The position numbers and the translations under genes were made by a program. Below are positions 15,301-23,294 of a DNA stretch of 28,838 nt, in pieces. Within the stretch, counting starts at the first letter, position 1. Every line of letters starts with the position of its first letter. Under the pieces are notes generated by a model. The model searched no databases. It saw only the letters and a program-made list of their open reading frames with translations, and was not told the DNA's origin. Source of the stretch: an uncultured Jeotgalicoccus sp. (GTDB lineage: Bacteria > Bacillota > Bacilli > Staphylococcales > Salinicoccaceae); contig CANRKV010000004.1 of the NCBI GenBank assembly GCA_947631305.1, forward strand, positions 1 to 28,838, read 5' to 3'.

Positions 15301-16782
15301 TTATTTAAATTCTAATAATTTGCTTGTGAGCCCCTGTGTCTTCTCATAAACTTCTCTGTATAATTCAAATAATTTCTTATATTGCACTTTGTTTTCAGTG
15401 ATCGGACTGAATGTCTCTTTGTAATCAATCCACTCCTCAGTAACTACTGAAAAATCTTCAAACCATTGTTCACCGACAGCTGCAATCATTGCCGCTCCAA
15501 ATGCAGGTCCTTGTTCTTCAGTACGCGTCATAATCTCTGCATCGAAAATATCCGCCTGCATCTGCAGCCATTGACGGTTCCCTGCACCGCCTCCGATAGA
15601 TACAATATGGCTGATATTCTTGCCGTTCTTACGCATAATTTCAATACTTTCGTTAAGTGAGAAAGTAATCCCCTCGATAACTGCTCTCTTCATGTCGGCA
15701 GCATTCGTATTCGCATCAAGACCGATAAAGCTGCCTCTGATTTCTGCATCGTTGTACGGCGTTCTTTCACCGAGAAGGAATGGAGTATATAACAGTCCTT
15801 TCGCTCCAAGCGGTGATGTTTCTGCTTCCTGCATGAATTCACCAAATGTCTGATCATCGCCAAGCATTTTTTTCAGCCACTGAAGGCTGTATCCAGCTGA
15901 TAATGTTACACCCATTACATAATTCTGACCGCTGACACAGTGGTTAAAGTAATGTACTGAACCGTCGTTCATGTAATCGTCTTCTTCTTCAGAAGACAGA
16001 ACGACACCGGATGTACCGATACTGACCAGCTGTCTCGTTGAATCAGTAATACCTGCACCTAGTGCACCGCAGGCATTGTCTGCCCCGCCCTGATAGATTG
16101 AGATATCCTGCTCCACATCAAACAGCGCTTTGTTAAGCACGCCCGATTTACCGTGTGAAGGAATCACTTCAGGACAGATATTTTGCTCTATCCCGAGCTG
16201 ATCCAGAAGAATACTTGACCATTCACCCTTCTTCACATCGAACATCACTGTGCCTGCTGCATCAGACGGCTCTGCAAAAACATTGCCTGTCAGACGGTAA
16301 ATCACATAGTCTTTCGGCATCATGAATTTATCGATTGATTTAAAGTTTTCAGGTTCGTTCTTTTTAACCCACATCAGTTTAGACAGTGTAAAACCTTCGA
16401 GAACTGTATTCTGAACCTGACCAAGCAGGTTGTCGAGACCGATATCCGCGATGATTTCCTTACACTCTTCTGATGTCCTCGTATCATTCCACAGTATTGC
16501 CGGTCTGATTACTTCACCGTTATTATCGATAATAACCAGGCCATGCATCTGTCCTGAAAAGCTGATTCCTGTAACTTTGCTGCCGTATTCACTATCCAGC
16601 AACCGTTTCAGGCTTCCAACTGCCGCTTCATACCAGTCCTCCGGGTCCATTTCACTGTATCCCGTTTTCTCGTGAATGGTATCATATTTAACTTTGTCAC
16701 TTTTGACGACTTCTCCGTCACCGCTGACTATAATGCTTTTCAGTCCGCTTGTGCCGATATCAATGCCAATTACGTATTCCAA
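15301..16782 (-). CDS. xylB: Xylulokinase
   Basis: A cytosolic FGGY-family kinase that phosphorylates D-xylulose to xylulose-5-phosphate, feeding the pentose phosphate pathway. It is 493 residues, normal for the family. The N-terminal ATPase phosphate loop (GIDIGTSGLKS, residues 5-15) and MHGLV near 78 are present. The substrate-binding WNDTR is near 98, the FGGY-like second-domain segment SIGTSGVVLSS is near 255, and the glycine-rich SIGGGAGNRQWLQMQADI is near 395. The TTG at 16782 is used because AGAGGTG lies 7 bases upstream. It starts 2 bases after the xylA stop, indicating coupled translation. Confidence 0.95.
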   Translation of the reverse strand: MEYVIGIDIGTSGLKSIIVSGDGEVVKSDKVKYDTIHEKTGYSEMDPEDWYEAAVGSLKRLLDSEYGSKVTGISFSGQMHGLVIIDNNGEVIRPAILWNDTRTSEECKEIIADIGLDNLLGQVQNTVLEGFTLSKLMWVKKNEPENFKSIDKFMMPKDYVIYRLTGNVFAEPSDAAGTVMFDVKKGEWSSILLDQLGIEQNICPEVIPSHGKSGVLNKALFDVEQDISIYQGGADNACGALGAGITDSTRQLVSIGTSGVVLSSEEEDDYMNDGSVHYFNHCVSGQNYVMGVTLSAGYSLQWLKKMLGDDQTFGEFMQEAETSPLGAKGLLYTPFLLGERTPYNDAEIRGSFIGLDANTNAADMKRAVIEGITFSLNESIEIMRKNGKNISHIVSIGGGAGNRQWLQMQADIFDAEIMTRTEEQGPAFGAAMIAAVGEQWFEDFSVVTEEWIDYKETFSPITENKVQYKKLFELYREVYEKTQGLTSKLLEFK

Positions 16783-16784
16783 TG

Positions 16785-18107
16785 TTAGACACCTCTGTTG
16801 ATATTAAGAATATACTGGTTGATTTGTGATTTAATCAGTTCAAGATGATCTGAAGTATTTGTAATTTCACTGTTATTTAAAGCATACGTTTCAAGTTCTT
16901 CGAGGCTTGTTTCACCATCTAAAATCTGACGTCCGATACCTTCAGTGTAAGATTTATATTTTTCATCAACAATATTTTCAAAGAAGTTATCTTCGATCAT
17001 CTTGTGTGCAACACGCAATCCAAGTGCAAATGCATCCATTCCTGCTACGTGAGAAAGAATAAGATCTTTCTGTTCGAATGAAGTACGTCTCGGTTTCGCA
17101 TCGAAGTTCAGGCCGCCTTTTTCAAGTCCGCCGTTTTTAAGAATTTCGTACATTGCCATAGTTGTTTCATACACATCTGTCGGGAATTCATCAGTATCCC
17201 ATCCAAGCAGCGGGTGACCCTGGTTCGCATCCACTGAACCAAGCATATCGTTGTCGCGTGCGTATCTGAGTTCGTGCTGGAACGAGTGACCTGCAAGTGT
17301 TGCATGGTTAGCTTCGATATTGAATTTGAATACATCTTCCAGACCGTGTTTTTGTAAGAATGCATGACCGCTTGCCACATCAAAATCGTACTGGTGAGAT
17401 GTCGGCTCTTTCGGTTTAGGTTCAATCAGGAACTGTCCTTCATAGCCAATTTTATCTGCATAAGCTTTAGCTAATTTGAAGAAACGTGCAAGGTTGTCTG
17501 TTTCAAGTTTCATATTTGTGTTAAGAAGACTTTCGTATCCTTCACGTCCGCCCCAGAATACGTAGCTGCTTGCGCCAAGTTCTTTAGCGATATCAAGCTG
17601 CTTTTTAACTTTAGCTGCTGCATATGCAAATACATCTGCATTTGAAGAAGAAGCCGCACCATGTACAAAACGCTCATGTGAGAAGTTGTTAGCTGTATTC
17701 CAAAGCAGTTTCTTTCCTGTTTCTTCCATTTTTTGTTTAATAAGTGCAACGATTTCATCAAGGTTGTCATTTGTTTCTTTTAAGTTTTTTCCCTCAGGTG
17801 CAATATCTGCATCGTGGAAACAGAAATACTCAACATTCAGTATTTCAAGCAGTTCGAACATCGCTTCTACTCTTGCTTTCGCTTTGTCCATGCCTTCAAG
17901 ATGATCCCAGTCGCGTTTTGCAGTACCGCCGCCAAATGGGTCAGAAAGATCTTCAGTGAATGTATGCCAGTAAGCCACACTGAATTTCATGTGCTCAGCC
18001 ATTGTCTTACCCCCGATTACTTCTTCCGGGTTAAAGTATTTGAAACTCATAGTATTAGTTGAATATGGTCCTTCATAGCTGATCTGTTCTTGATTGAAAT
18101 AAGTCAT
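16785..18107 (-). CDS. xylA: Xylose isomerase
   Basis: A cytosolic two-metal enzyme converting D-xylose to D-xylulose. It is 440 residues, the class II length. Catalytic His/Asp are H99 and D102 (FCFHDADIAPEG). Metal and substrate segments follow: VFWGGREGYE near 180, FLIEPKPKEPTSHQYDFD near 225-245, NIEANHATLAGHSFQHE near 265-280, DANQGHPLLGWDTDEFP near 292-310 and NFDAKPRRTS near 335. The true start is the ATG at 18107, after AGGAGG. The open frame continues 98 codons upstream only because it runs through the promoter/operator and across the antisense of xylR. It is first in xylA-xylB-porter and controlled by XylR and a cre site. Confidence 0.97.
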   Translation of the reverse strand: MTYFNQEQISYEGPYSTNTMSFKYFNPEEVIGGKTMAEHMKFSVAYWHTFTEDLSDPFGGGTAKRDWDHLEGMDKAKARVEAMFELLEILNVEYFCFHDADIAPEGKNLKETNDNLDEIVALIKQKMEETGKKLLWNTANNFSHERFVHGAASSSNADVFAYAAAKVKKQLDIAKELGASSYVFWGGREGYESLLNTNMKLETDNLARFFKLAKAYADKIGYEGQFLIEPKPKEPTSHQYDFDVASGHAFLQKHGLEDVFKFNIEANHATLAGHSFQHELRYARDNDMLGSVDANQGHPLLGWDTDEFPTDVYETTMAMYEILKNGGLEKGGLNFDAKPRRTSFEQKDLILSHVAGMDAFALGLRVAHKMIEDNFFENIVDEKYKSYTEGIGRQILDGETSLEELETYALNNSEITNTSDHLELIKSQINQYILNINRGV

Positions 18108-18126
18108 TATTGTTCCTCCTGAAATA

Positions 18127-18149
18127 CTTTGTTTATTGGTTAAACAAAG
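18127..18149. promoter_or_regulatory. XylR operator
   Basis: A perfect 9-bp inverted repeat, CTTTGTTTA (18127-18135) and TAAACAAAG (18141-18149), with a 5-base centre. It overlaps the xylA -10 and predicted start. It has the TTTGTTT/AAACAAA composition known for XylR operators of Bacilli. XylR bound here would block xylA-xylB-porter transcription until xylose is present. Confidence 0.85.
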
Positions 18150-18176
18150 AATACAACTATTTGAAATCGCTGTCAA
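18148..18176 (-). promoter_or_regulatory. xylA promoter
   Basis: Minus strand: consensus TTGACA -35 (18176-18171), exactly 17 bases, then TATTCT -10 (18153-18148). The start is predicted near 18141, inside the XylR operator. Confidence 0.85.
18162..18175. promoter_or_regulatory. cre site (CcpA catabolite repression)
   Basis: TGAAATCGCTGTCA matches the cre consensus TGWNANCGNTNWCA at every fixed position. It covers five of the six bases of the xylA -35, so CcpA binding should repress xylose genes when preferred sugars are available. Confidence 0.82.
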
Positions 18177-18193
18177 ACGATATTTGAAAATTG

Positions 18194-18202
18194 TGCTATA
18201 CT
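18194..18202 (+). promoter_or_regulatory. Candidate extended -10 of xylR
   Basis: TGC followed by TATACT (18197-18202) lies about 38 bases before the xylR ATG. No good -35 is present at normal spacing; the upstream 18171-18178 region that would serve is shared with the cre site and the divergent xylA -35. Weak promoter, possible autoregulation. Confidence 0.45.
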
Positions 18203-18240
18203 TTGAAGAAATCTCATCTAAACAGACATAGGAGAGCGCT

Positions 18241-19389
18241 ATGAATAAAAGTATAGTTAACCAGCAATCCATTAAGCAATTCAATACGAATAAAATTTTG
18301 AAACTGCTCACTTCGACTGAGATGATTTCAAGAGCTGAACTGGCTAAACAGACCGGTCTGAACAAAGCGACAGTATCAAAAATTACTGACGAGCTGCTCA
18401 ATGAGAACCTGATTATTGACCTTGGTTACGGAATGTCCAGCGGAGGCAGGAAACCAAAATTACTGAAATTTAATCCGGATGCAAAATATATTGTCGGAAT
18501 AAAAATCGGCGGCAGTGATATTTACTTTACAGTGATGAATATGAAGCTCGAAGATGTTTTCACACAAAGAATTGAAAGAAAGAATAATGATACGGGAATA
18601 ATAGCAGAAATGCTTAGAGATTCTTTTAATCATGCTATTAAGAAACTCAAAATCCACACAAAAGATATTATCGAAGTTGCTGTAGCAGTGCCTGCAACTG
18701 TAGATATTAAAGGGATGATTATTCACGCACCAAACCTCGGCTGGAAAAATATCGACCTGGCTGAAGAATTCAAAGATGTATTCGAGGGTATCCCTATTAA
18801 TATATTTAACGAAGCAAACGCAGGTGCACTCGGGGCATTGAATCATGTCAATAATCCGGAAAATAAAAACCTGGTCTACGTCAGTGCCGGTATCGGAATC
18901 GGTACAGGAATTATTATTTCCGGTAATCTCTACAGAGGAAAAATGGGGCTCGCCGGAGAATTCGGACATAATGTTATTGTTGAAAATGGTAGACAATGCC
19001 ATTGCGGGAGAAAAGGTTGCTGGGAAACATATGCATCAGAACAGGCATTCTATGATTCTCTCGAGAGAAAAGGTCTGACCATGGAAAGAAATATAACCAG
19101 AGTTCTGGAGGAACTTGAAAATAACAACGCAATAGCACTTGAGGCTATTAATGAATTGTCAGCATACATGAACACAGGTTTGGAGAATGTCGCTCGGGCC
19201 TTGAGTCCGGATTACATCATCATCGGCAACAAGCTCAGACATCTTAAAGACTATTTAAATATATGCGATGAGATTCAGGGCACTAAAATTTTATTCGCAG
19301 ACAAAGACAGCCATGCAACAATCGAAGGAATGGGCTTTGTTATCACTAGAAAATATCTTTATCGGGACCGGTACACCGTTAATAGTTAA
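18241..19389 (+). CDS. xylR: Xylose operon repressor XylR (ROK family)
   Basis: A cytosolic DNA-binding repressor of 382 residues. An N-terminal winged helix domain (about 15-75; helix-turn-helix MISRAELAKQTGLNKATVSKITDEL at 28-52) precedes a sugar-kinase-like ROK domain (about 80-370). The ROK signature is complete: the SAGIGIGTGIIISGNLYRG segment at 215-233, GLAGEFGH at 237-243, and the zinc site C253, C255, C260 in CHCGRKGCWE. ATG at 18241 follows AGGAG by 6 bases. It diverges from xylA across 133 bases holding the operator, so it most likely represses xylA-xylB-porter and is relieved by xylose. A strong terminator follows. Confidence 0.94.
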   Translation: MNKSIVNQQSIKQFNTNKILKLLTSTEMISRAELAKQTGLNKATVSKITDELLNENLIIDLGYGMSSGGRKPKLLKFNPDAKYIVGIKIGGSDIYFTVMNMKLEDVFTQRIERKNNDTGIIAEMLRDSFNHAIKKLKIHTKDIIEVAVAVPATVDIKGMIIHAPNLGWKNIDLAEEFKDVFEGIPINIFNEANAGALGALNHVNNPENKNLVYVSAGIGIGTGIIISGNLYRGKMGLAGEFGHNVIVENGRQCHCGRKGCWETYASEQAFYDSLERKGLTMERNITRVLEELENNNAIALEAINELSAYMNTGLENVARALSPDYIIIGNKLRHLKDYLNICDEIQGTKILFADKDSHATIEGMGFVITRKYLYRDRYTVNS

Positions 19390-19398
19390 TTAAAATAA

Positions 19399-19436
19399 AT
19401 ATAGTCTGCTCAAATTTTGAGCAGACTATATTTTTT
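19399..19436. terminator. Bidirectional terminator between xylR and galM
   Basis: Perfect 16-base arms at 19399-19414 and 19416-19431 (outer segment ATATAGTCTGCTC) form a long hairpin. TTTTTT follows on the plus strand and a U-rich TTATTTTAATT on the minus strand. It serves convergent xylR and galM. Confidence 0.9.
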
Positions 19437-20429
19437 CTATCTAACTGTACTAAAACTGAATACTGTTTCTTTTTTATATGTATTCTCTTTATCTATGCTG
19501 ATTTCCTGATCAGGAAGTAATTTCAGAGCTGCCGGTGAGCTTTGAGTTTCGACGCAGAACCCGGCGTATTTCTGAGCCTTCCTGTCTTTCAAAACAACAC
19601 TCTCATCCAGATTATTGCCTGTGTACAGCACCATTCCGGGGAAAGTAGTCGTCACCTTCATTGTTCGTCCACTCTTCTTATCGGTGATATTTACGGACTT
19701 ATCATCTTCTTCAAAAATAAAATAATGATCAAAACCGCCATTCGCAATACTAATCTGTTCGTCATCACTTGCAAAAACATCGCTGAACAACTGCCCCTGC
19801 TGCAGATCGAACAGCCCTTCACAATTTTCTACACTTTCCGCAATCAGATTCTCATTCATCTTAAGATAACTTTCTATATTGCTTCTGACCAAGTGATCTC
19901 TTGTATCTTCATTCCCCAGATTAAAGTAAGTATGATTGGTTGGAGCCACTGCGCTTTCTGACTCAGCACTGACTTCATATTCAAGCTTCAATTCATTGTC
20001 ATCACTCAGACTGTATATGACTTTGAACAATGGACTGCCTGGATATTCGTTGCCCACCTTATATTGAAAAACTACCTTATCATCTTCTATAGAACTGTCC
20101 CAGATTTCGTTGTATGGATTCAATTTACCACTGTGCAAGAGGTTCTCCCCCTCATTCGGGGTGAATGAATATACTTCATCATCGATGGTGAATTCTGCAT
20201 TCTCCAGCCTGCCGGCAATCGGTGCAATCACAGACCCGAGGAAATGTTCATTTCTGAAATACTCTTCCAGAGTTTCATATCTCAAGACAACGTTGCTGTA
20301 ATCCCCGTCCCTATCTGGAACCAGTATTTCCGTAATACTGCATCCGACATTGATTAATTTTACAGTCATACCGTTATTATTCTTAAGAGTATATTCTATG
20401 ATTCCTTTATCGTGCTCTTTACGTATCAC
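19437..20429 (-). CDS. galM: Aldose 1-epimerase (mutarotase) family protein
   Basis: A cytosolic enzyme that interconverts alpha and beta forms of aldoses. It is about 330 residues, normal for GalM. The catalytic His segment NHTYFNLG is near 165, the upstream APIAGRLENAEF segment corresponds to the family GRxANRI region, GGFDHYF is near 235, and the catalytic Glu lies in VETQSSPAALKLLPDQ near 295-310. The longest frame starts at 20447, but AGGGG lies inside it, so I prefer the GTG at 20429, 8 bases past that site. Next to xyl genes it may speed mutarotation of xylose before isomerisation; this is inference, and I saw no XylR operator or cre upstream. A weak promoter-like TTAACG/TATAAA pair is upstream. 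Confidence 0.88.
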   Translation of the reverse strand: MIRKEHDKGIIEYTLKNNNGMTVKLINVGCSITEILVPDRDGDYSNVVLRYETLEEYFRNEHFLGSVIAPIAGRLENAEFTIDDEVYSFTPNEGENLLHSGKLNPYNEIWDSSIEDDKVVFQYKVGNEYPGSPLFKVIYSLSDDNELKLEYEVSAESESAVAPTNHTYFNLGNEDTRDHLVRSNIESYLKMNENLIAESVENCEGLFDLQQGQLFSDVFASDDEQISIANGGFDHYFIFEEDDKSVNITDKKSGRTMKVTTTFPGMVLYTGNNLDESVVLKDRKAQKYAGFCVETQSSPAALKLLPDQEISIDKENTYKKETVFSFSTVR

Positions 20430-20526
20430 AATAACAACCCCTGTCACATTTACTGTTTATAAATTAAAACATCTTAATTACGATTTATAGTTTAGCATAA
20501 GGATTCGTTAATTAAATATTGAAATT

Positions 20527-20561
20527 AAAAAACTCCTCTAAAAATTTCTTTTAGAGGAGTT
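20527..20561 (-). terminator. Terminator after the thioredoxin-fold gene
   Basis: AACTCCTCTAAAA (20531-20543) pairs perfectly with TTTTAGAGGAGTT (20549-20561), with a 5-base loop. On the minus strand TTTT follows. It lies 7 bases after the gene's stop. Confidence 0.88.
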
Positions 20562-20567
20562 CCAATA

Positions 20568-21119
20568 TTATTTTACAGCTAATGTTTCTTTTAAATCTTT
20601 TTCTACAGCATCCCACAGTTCAGGAGATGTCTTGAATTTTTCTTTCATTTCTGTGATTGCAGATTTAAATGCTGCATCGTATTCTTCTGTACCTTTTTCA
20701 GGCATATCTTTCATAATATCTTTTTGAATGACTGCCGTCATTGGTGCACGCGGGCCCCATACTGCCGCTTCTTTTTCTTCTTTGTTAATCGCAATGACTT
20801 TAGGAATTACTTTGTTGCCGTTAGTTAAGTAAGCGTTCATCAGTTCTTCATTATCATCACGCAGTGCCACTTTCACGTCAATGCCAGCCTCTTCTGCGAG
20901 CTTAAACAGAATCGGAAGGTTAAGCATGCAGTGACCGCACCATGGTTCAGCAATAACGAGCAGCACCATCTCACTATTTTTGAAGTTCTCAAATTCATTA
21001 TCTTTCGTTATTTCGTGTTCATTATAAATTTTATCGAACCCGTCTTTTAATTCTGTAAGTTTTTCACGATACTCATCCGGCGTTAAAGCGATGTCATAAA
21101 ATACCTGTATGTTATCCAT
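20568..21119 (-). CDS. Thioredoxin-family protein
   Basis: A 183-residue protein with a thioredoxin-like domain. The redox motif PWCGHC (C61, C64) follows a beta strand (MVLLVIAEP), and the usual cis-proline lies in the KVIPKVIAIN segment near 106. No signal peptide or membrane helix is visible, so it should act in the cytosol. It is longer than classical thioredoxin (about 105), with a helical N-terminal extension of about 45 residues and a charged helical C-terminal tail of about 45. Substrate unknown; disulfide reduction or redox buffering are the usual roles. ATG at 21119 follows GGGAG. A promoter (TTGTAT, 18 bases, TATAAT) precedes it and a terminator follows, so it is a single-gene unit. 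Confidence 0.85.
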   Translation of the reverse strand: MDNIQVFYDIALTPDEYREKLTELKDGFDKIYNEHEITKDNEFENFKNSEMVLLVIAEPWCGHCMLNLPILFKLAEEAGIDVKVALRDDNEELMNAYLTNGNKVIPKVIAINKEEKEAAVWGPRAPMTAVIQKDIMKDMPEKGTEEYDAAFKSAITEMKEKFKTSPELWDAVEKDLKETLAVK

Positions 21120-21151
21120 TTATCTCCCTGCCTTTTTAAGTTGTTACTCTT

Positions 21152-21181
21152 ATTATAAGTCCTGAAAGATAAAGTATACAA
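21152..21181 (-). promoter_or_regulatory. Candidate promoter of the thioredoxin-fold gene
   Basis: Minus strand: TTGTAT (21181-21176), an 18-base gap, then TATAAT (21157-21152). The leader is about 27 bases. The -10 is perfect and the -35 is moderate. Confidence 0.5.
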
Positions 21182-21184
21182 ATA

Positions 21185-21580
21185 TTACATACCGCGCTTA
21201 TATTTTTTTACATCTTCATCTTTTAAATTCATGAAAAGATTAATTCCAAAAAGAATTATTGCGATGAGGAACATCGGTCCGCCGATGAATGTAAATATGT
21301 GTGCAACTCCGGGATTTACCTGTACGAAAAATGTACTGAAGAGAAATAAAGGAACGCCGATATGATACAGCCAGAATGTGGCTGTACCGAGGCCGTTTTC
21401 AGCTAAATGCGGGTAAATTGATAAAACTGCGCCTATACCAAGCGTGGAAAGCCATCCAACAACGTTAACGTGAGCGTGTCCTGCAGCCCAGTTGAGCTGT
21501 ATCGTATACGACATAAACAATCCGACCGAAATACCGATAACGAGATAGAGCACCGACAATTTAATCCAGGTATGACCCAT
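21185..21580 (-). CDS. Small four-helix membrane protein resembling part of heme-copper oxidase subunit I
   Basis: A 131-residue protein with four predicted membrane helices (about 8-27, 36-56, 66-85, 92-113). The segment AAGHAHVNVVGWLSTLGIG (33-50) resembles the helix with a heme-ligand histidine in heme-copper oxidase subunit I. Other histidines are H3, H58 and H73. It is far shorter than a true subunit I (over 450 residues, 12 helices) and lacks the Cu-B histidine set. It is therefore not a complete oxidase. Small proteins of this kind are often labelled cytochrome-c oxidase in Bacilli. Heme binding is inference. ATG at 21580 follows GGAGG. No oxidase genes are adjacent. Confidence 0.72.
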   Translation of the reverse strand: MGHTWIKLSVLYLVIGISVGLFMSYTIQLNWAAGHAHVNVVGWLSTLGIGAVLSIYPHLAENGLGTATFWLYHIGVPLFLFSTFFVQVNPGVAHIFTFIGGPMFLIAIILFGINLFMNLKDEDVKKYKRGM

Positions 21581-21673
21581 TTAATTCGCCTCCATTTTCT
21601 GTATATACTTACATATTATCACTAAATATAAAATATAAGTCTAATATCAGAATAATCAGTCTAAAGTTGCATT

Positions 21674-21700
21674 AAAAAAGATGAGCAGTATTTGCTCATC
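21674..21700 (-). terminator. Terminator after the YfcC-family gene
   Basis: GATGAGCA (21680-21687) pairs with TGCTCATC (21693-21700), with a 5-base loop. On the minus strand TTTTTT follows. It lies 8 bases after the stop. Confidence 0.85.
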
Positions 21701-21707
21701 TCATGAT

Positions 21708-23129
21708 TTACTGTAAATTAATTAATGTTGCAACGACTAAAGCAATTGCCGCTATAATTAACCACATAATAACTAATTTCCAAACGAATTTTACCCATTT
21801 AATATATGGAATTCCAGCAACAGCAAGTACCCCCATCAAAGATGCTGATGTCGGAATAATACTATTTGTAATCGCATCACCGTACTGATATGCAAGTACT
21901 GCAACCTGTCTCGGAATGTTCTGTAAATCCGATATTGGCACCATAACAGGCATCGTCGTCATTGCCTGGCCTGAGCCTGAAGGAATGAAGAAGTTGATAA
22001 TAACCTGTACAAAGAGCATTCCAATAGCTGTAAATGCACCCGGTATATAGTCGAGCGCTGCACTCATACTGTATATAATCGTATCGATAATCAGTCCTGA
22101 TTCAAGTACCACAAGTATCGCTCTTGCGAAACCGACAATAATCGCGCCGTAAACGACGATTTTCATACCGTCAATAAATGCATCGAATACCGCATTCAGT
22201 TTCAAGCCGCCGACAAAACCGATAACAATACCGACAGCGAAGAAGTTTGCAGCAAGTTCCGTTAAGAACCAGCCATGCGCAAAAATACCGTAGACGTTAA
22301 AGGCAATCGTCGCTGCAAATAAAACAACGATAACAATATGACGCTTCGTTAGCTTTTTAAATTCCATTTCGCCTTCGACAAAGTTAAGCTGTCCTGTCTG
22401 TGCTTCTTCGTAGACTAAACTGCGTTTAGGATCTTTCTTAACCTTTTTAGCATAGTTCATCACGAACAGAATACCTGTGATTAATACAACCAGATAAACA
22501 ACTGTTCTGAATCCCCAGCCTGAGAAAATCGGCAGTTCTGCAATACCGTGTGCGATGCCGACTGTGAACGGGTTAAACATACCACCTGTAAATCCGGCAG
22601 CTGCACCGAGTGTAACCATTGCTGTCCCCACCATTGCATCATACCCTAATGCAACTGCCAGCATAATACCAATCGGCACGAAAATAATCGTTTCCTCAGC
22701 CATTCCCGTTGTAAACCCGAGAATAGAAAATACTGTCATGATCACTGGAATCAGCAGCATCTCATTCCTTTTAACATTGTCCATCACTTTTTGAATAATT
22801 GCTTCAATTGCACCGGTTGCGCGAATTACTCCGAACGCACCGCCGATAAGGAATATGTAGAATATAATATCCGCTGCTTCATTGAGCCCTGTAGGAATAG
22901 CCATGATTAAATCCATAAACGATACAGGATTCTGTTCCACTCCATGGAAACTGCCGCTGACTACTTCTACTCTGTCATCCACTTCCTGACGGTCGTATTC
23001 CCCCGCAGGAATTACGTAGCTGAGTGCTGCTCCCAAAATTACGATGAACAGCAGTATCGCGTATGTATGCGGAAACTTCTGACTGATGTCCTTAGTGCTT
23101 TTACCTTTAACATTTGTACTTTCTCCCAA
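21708..23129 (-). CDS. YfcC/DcuC-family carrier (C4-dicarboxylate anaerobic carrier superfamily)
   Basis: An integral membrane protein of about 473 residues with some 12 helices. It belongs to the YfcC family, related to DcuC and often found with amino acid or dicarboxylate catabolism; the substrate is not identifiable here. Typical segments are PHTYAILLFIVILGAALSYVIPAGEYDR near 20-50, the FYIFLIGGAFGVIRATGAIE stretch near 90, TTGMAEETIIFVPI near 145, NPFTVGIAHG near 190 and the late FFIPSGSGQAMTTMPVMVPISDL near 385. The open frame begins with a GTG at 23138 inside the AGGGGTG ribosome site. The TTG at 23129, 8 bases past AGGGG, is a better start. A terminator follows, and it is preceded by an AT-rich 160-base gap. 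Confidence 0.88.
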   Translation of the reverse strand: MGESTNVKGKSTKDISQKFPHTYAILLFIVILGAALSYVIPAGEYDRQEVDDRVEVVSGSFHGVEQNPVSFMDLIMAIPTGLNEAADIIFYIFLIGGAFGVIRATGAIEAIIQKVMDNVKRNEMLLIPVIMTVFSILGFTTGMAEETIIFVPIGIMLAVALGYDAMVGTAMVTLGAAAGFTGGMFNPFTVGIAHGIAELPIFSGWGFRTVVYLVVLITGILFVMNYAKKVKKDPKRSLVYEEAQTGQLNFVEGEMEFKKLTKRHIVIVVLFAATIAFNVYGIFAHGWFLTELAANFFAVGIVIGFVGGLKLNAVFDAFIDGMKIVVYGAIIVGFARAILVVLESGLIIDTIIYSMSAALDYIPGAFTAIGMLFVQVIINFFIPSGSGQAMTTMPVMVPISDLQNIPRQVAVLAYQYGDAITNSIIPTSASLMGVLAVAGIPYIKWVKFVWKLVIMWLIIAAIALVVATLINLQ

Positions 23130-23243
23130 TAGAATCACCCCTGAAATTATACTAAATCAAATACCCTATAAAAAACTTAATACACCTTTTATTTGAATAT
23201 TTTTAATAATACATCAGAATGAAATAACAGAAAAGAGTTTAAC

Positions 23244-23275
23244 AAAAAAAACCGCCGCAAATAAATGCGGCGGTT
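23244..23275 (-). terminator. Terminator of the suf operon
   Basis: AACCGCCGCA (23250-23259) pairs perfectly with TGCGGCGGTT (23266-23275), with a 6-base loop. On the minus strand TTTTTT follows. GC-rich and strong, 20 bases past the sufB stop. Confidence 0.92.
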
Positions 23276-23294
23276 CTCAATATATTTAACTGTA

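Noticed and set aside
16785..18401. A 538-codon open frame giving xylose isomerase a 98-residue N-terminal extension
   Set aside because: The extension runs through the xylA promoter, operator and the antisense of xylR; the ATG at 18107 has AGGAGG and gives the normal family length.
18460..19002. A 180-codon minus-strand frame inside xylR
   Set aside because: It is antisense to a clear ROK regulator with all motifs intact; no ribosome site or family resemblance.
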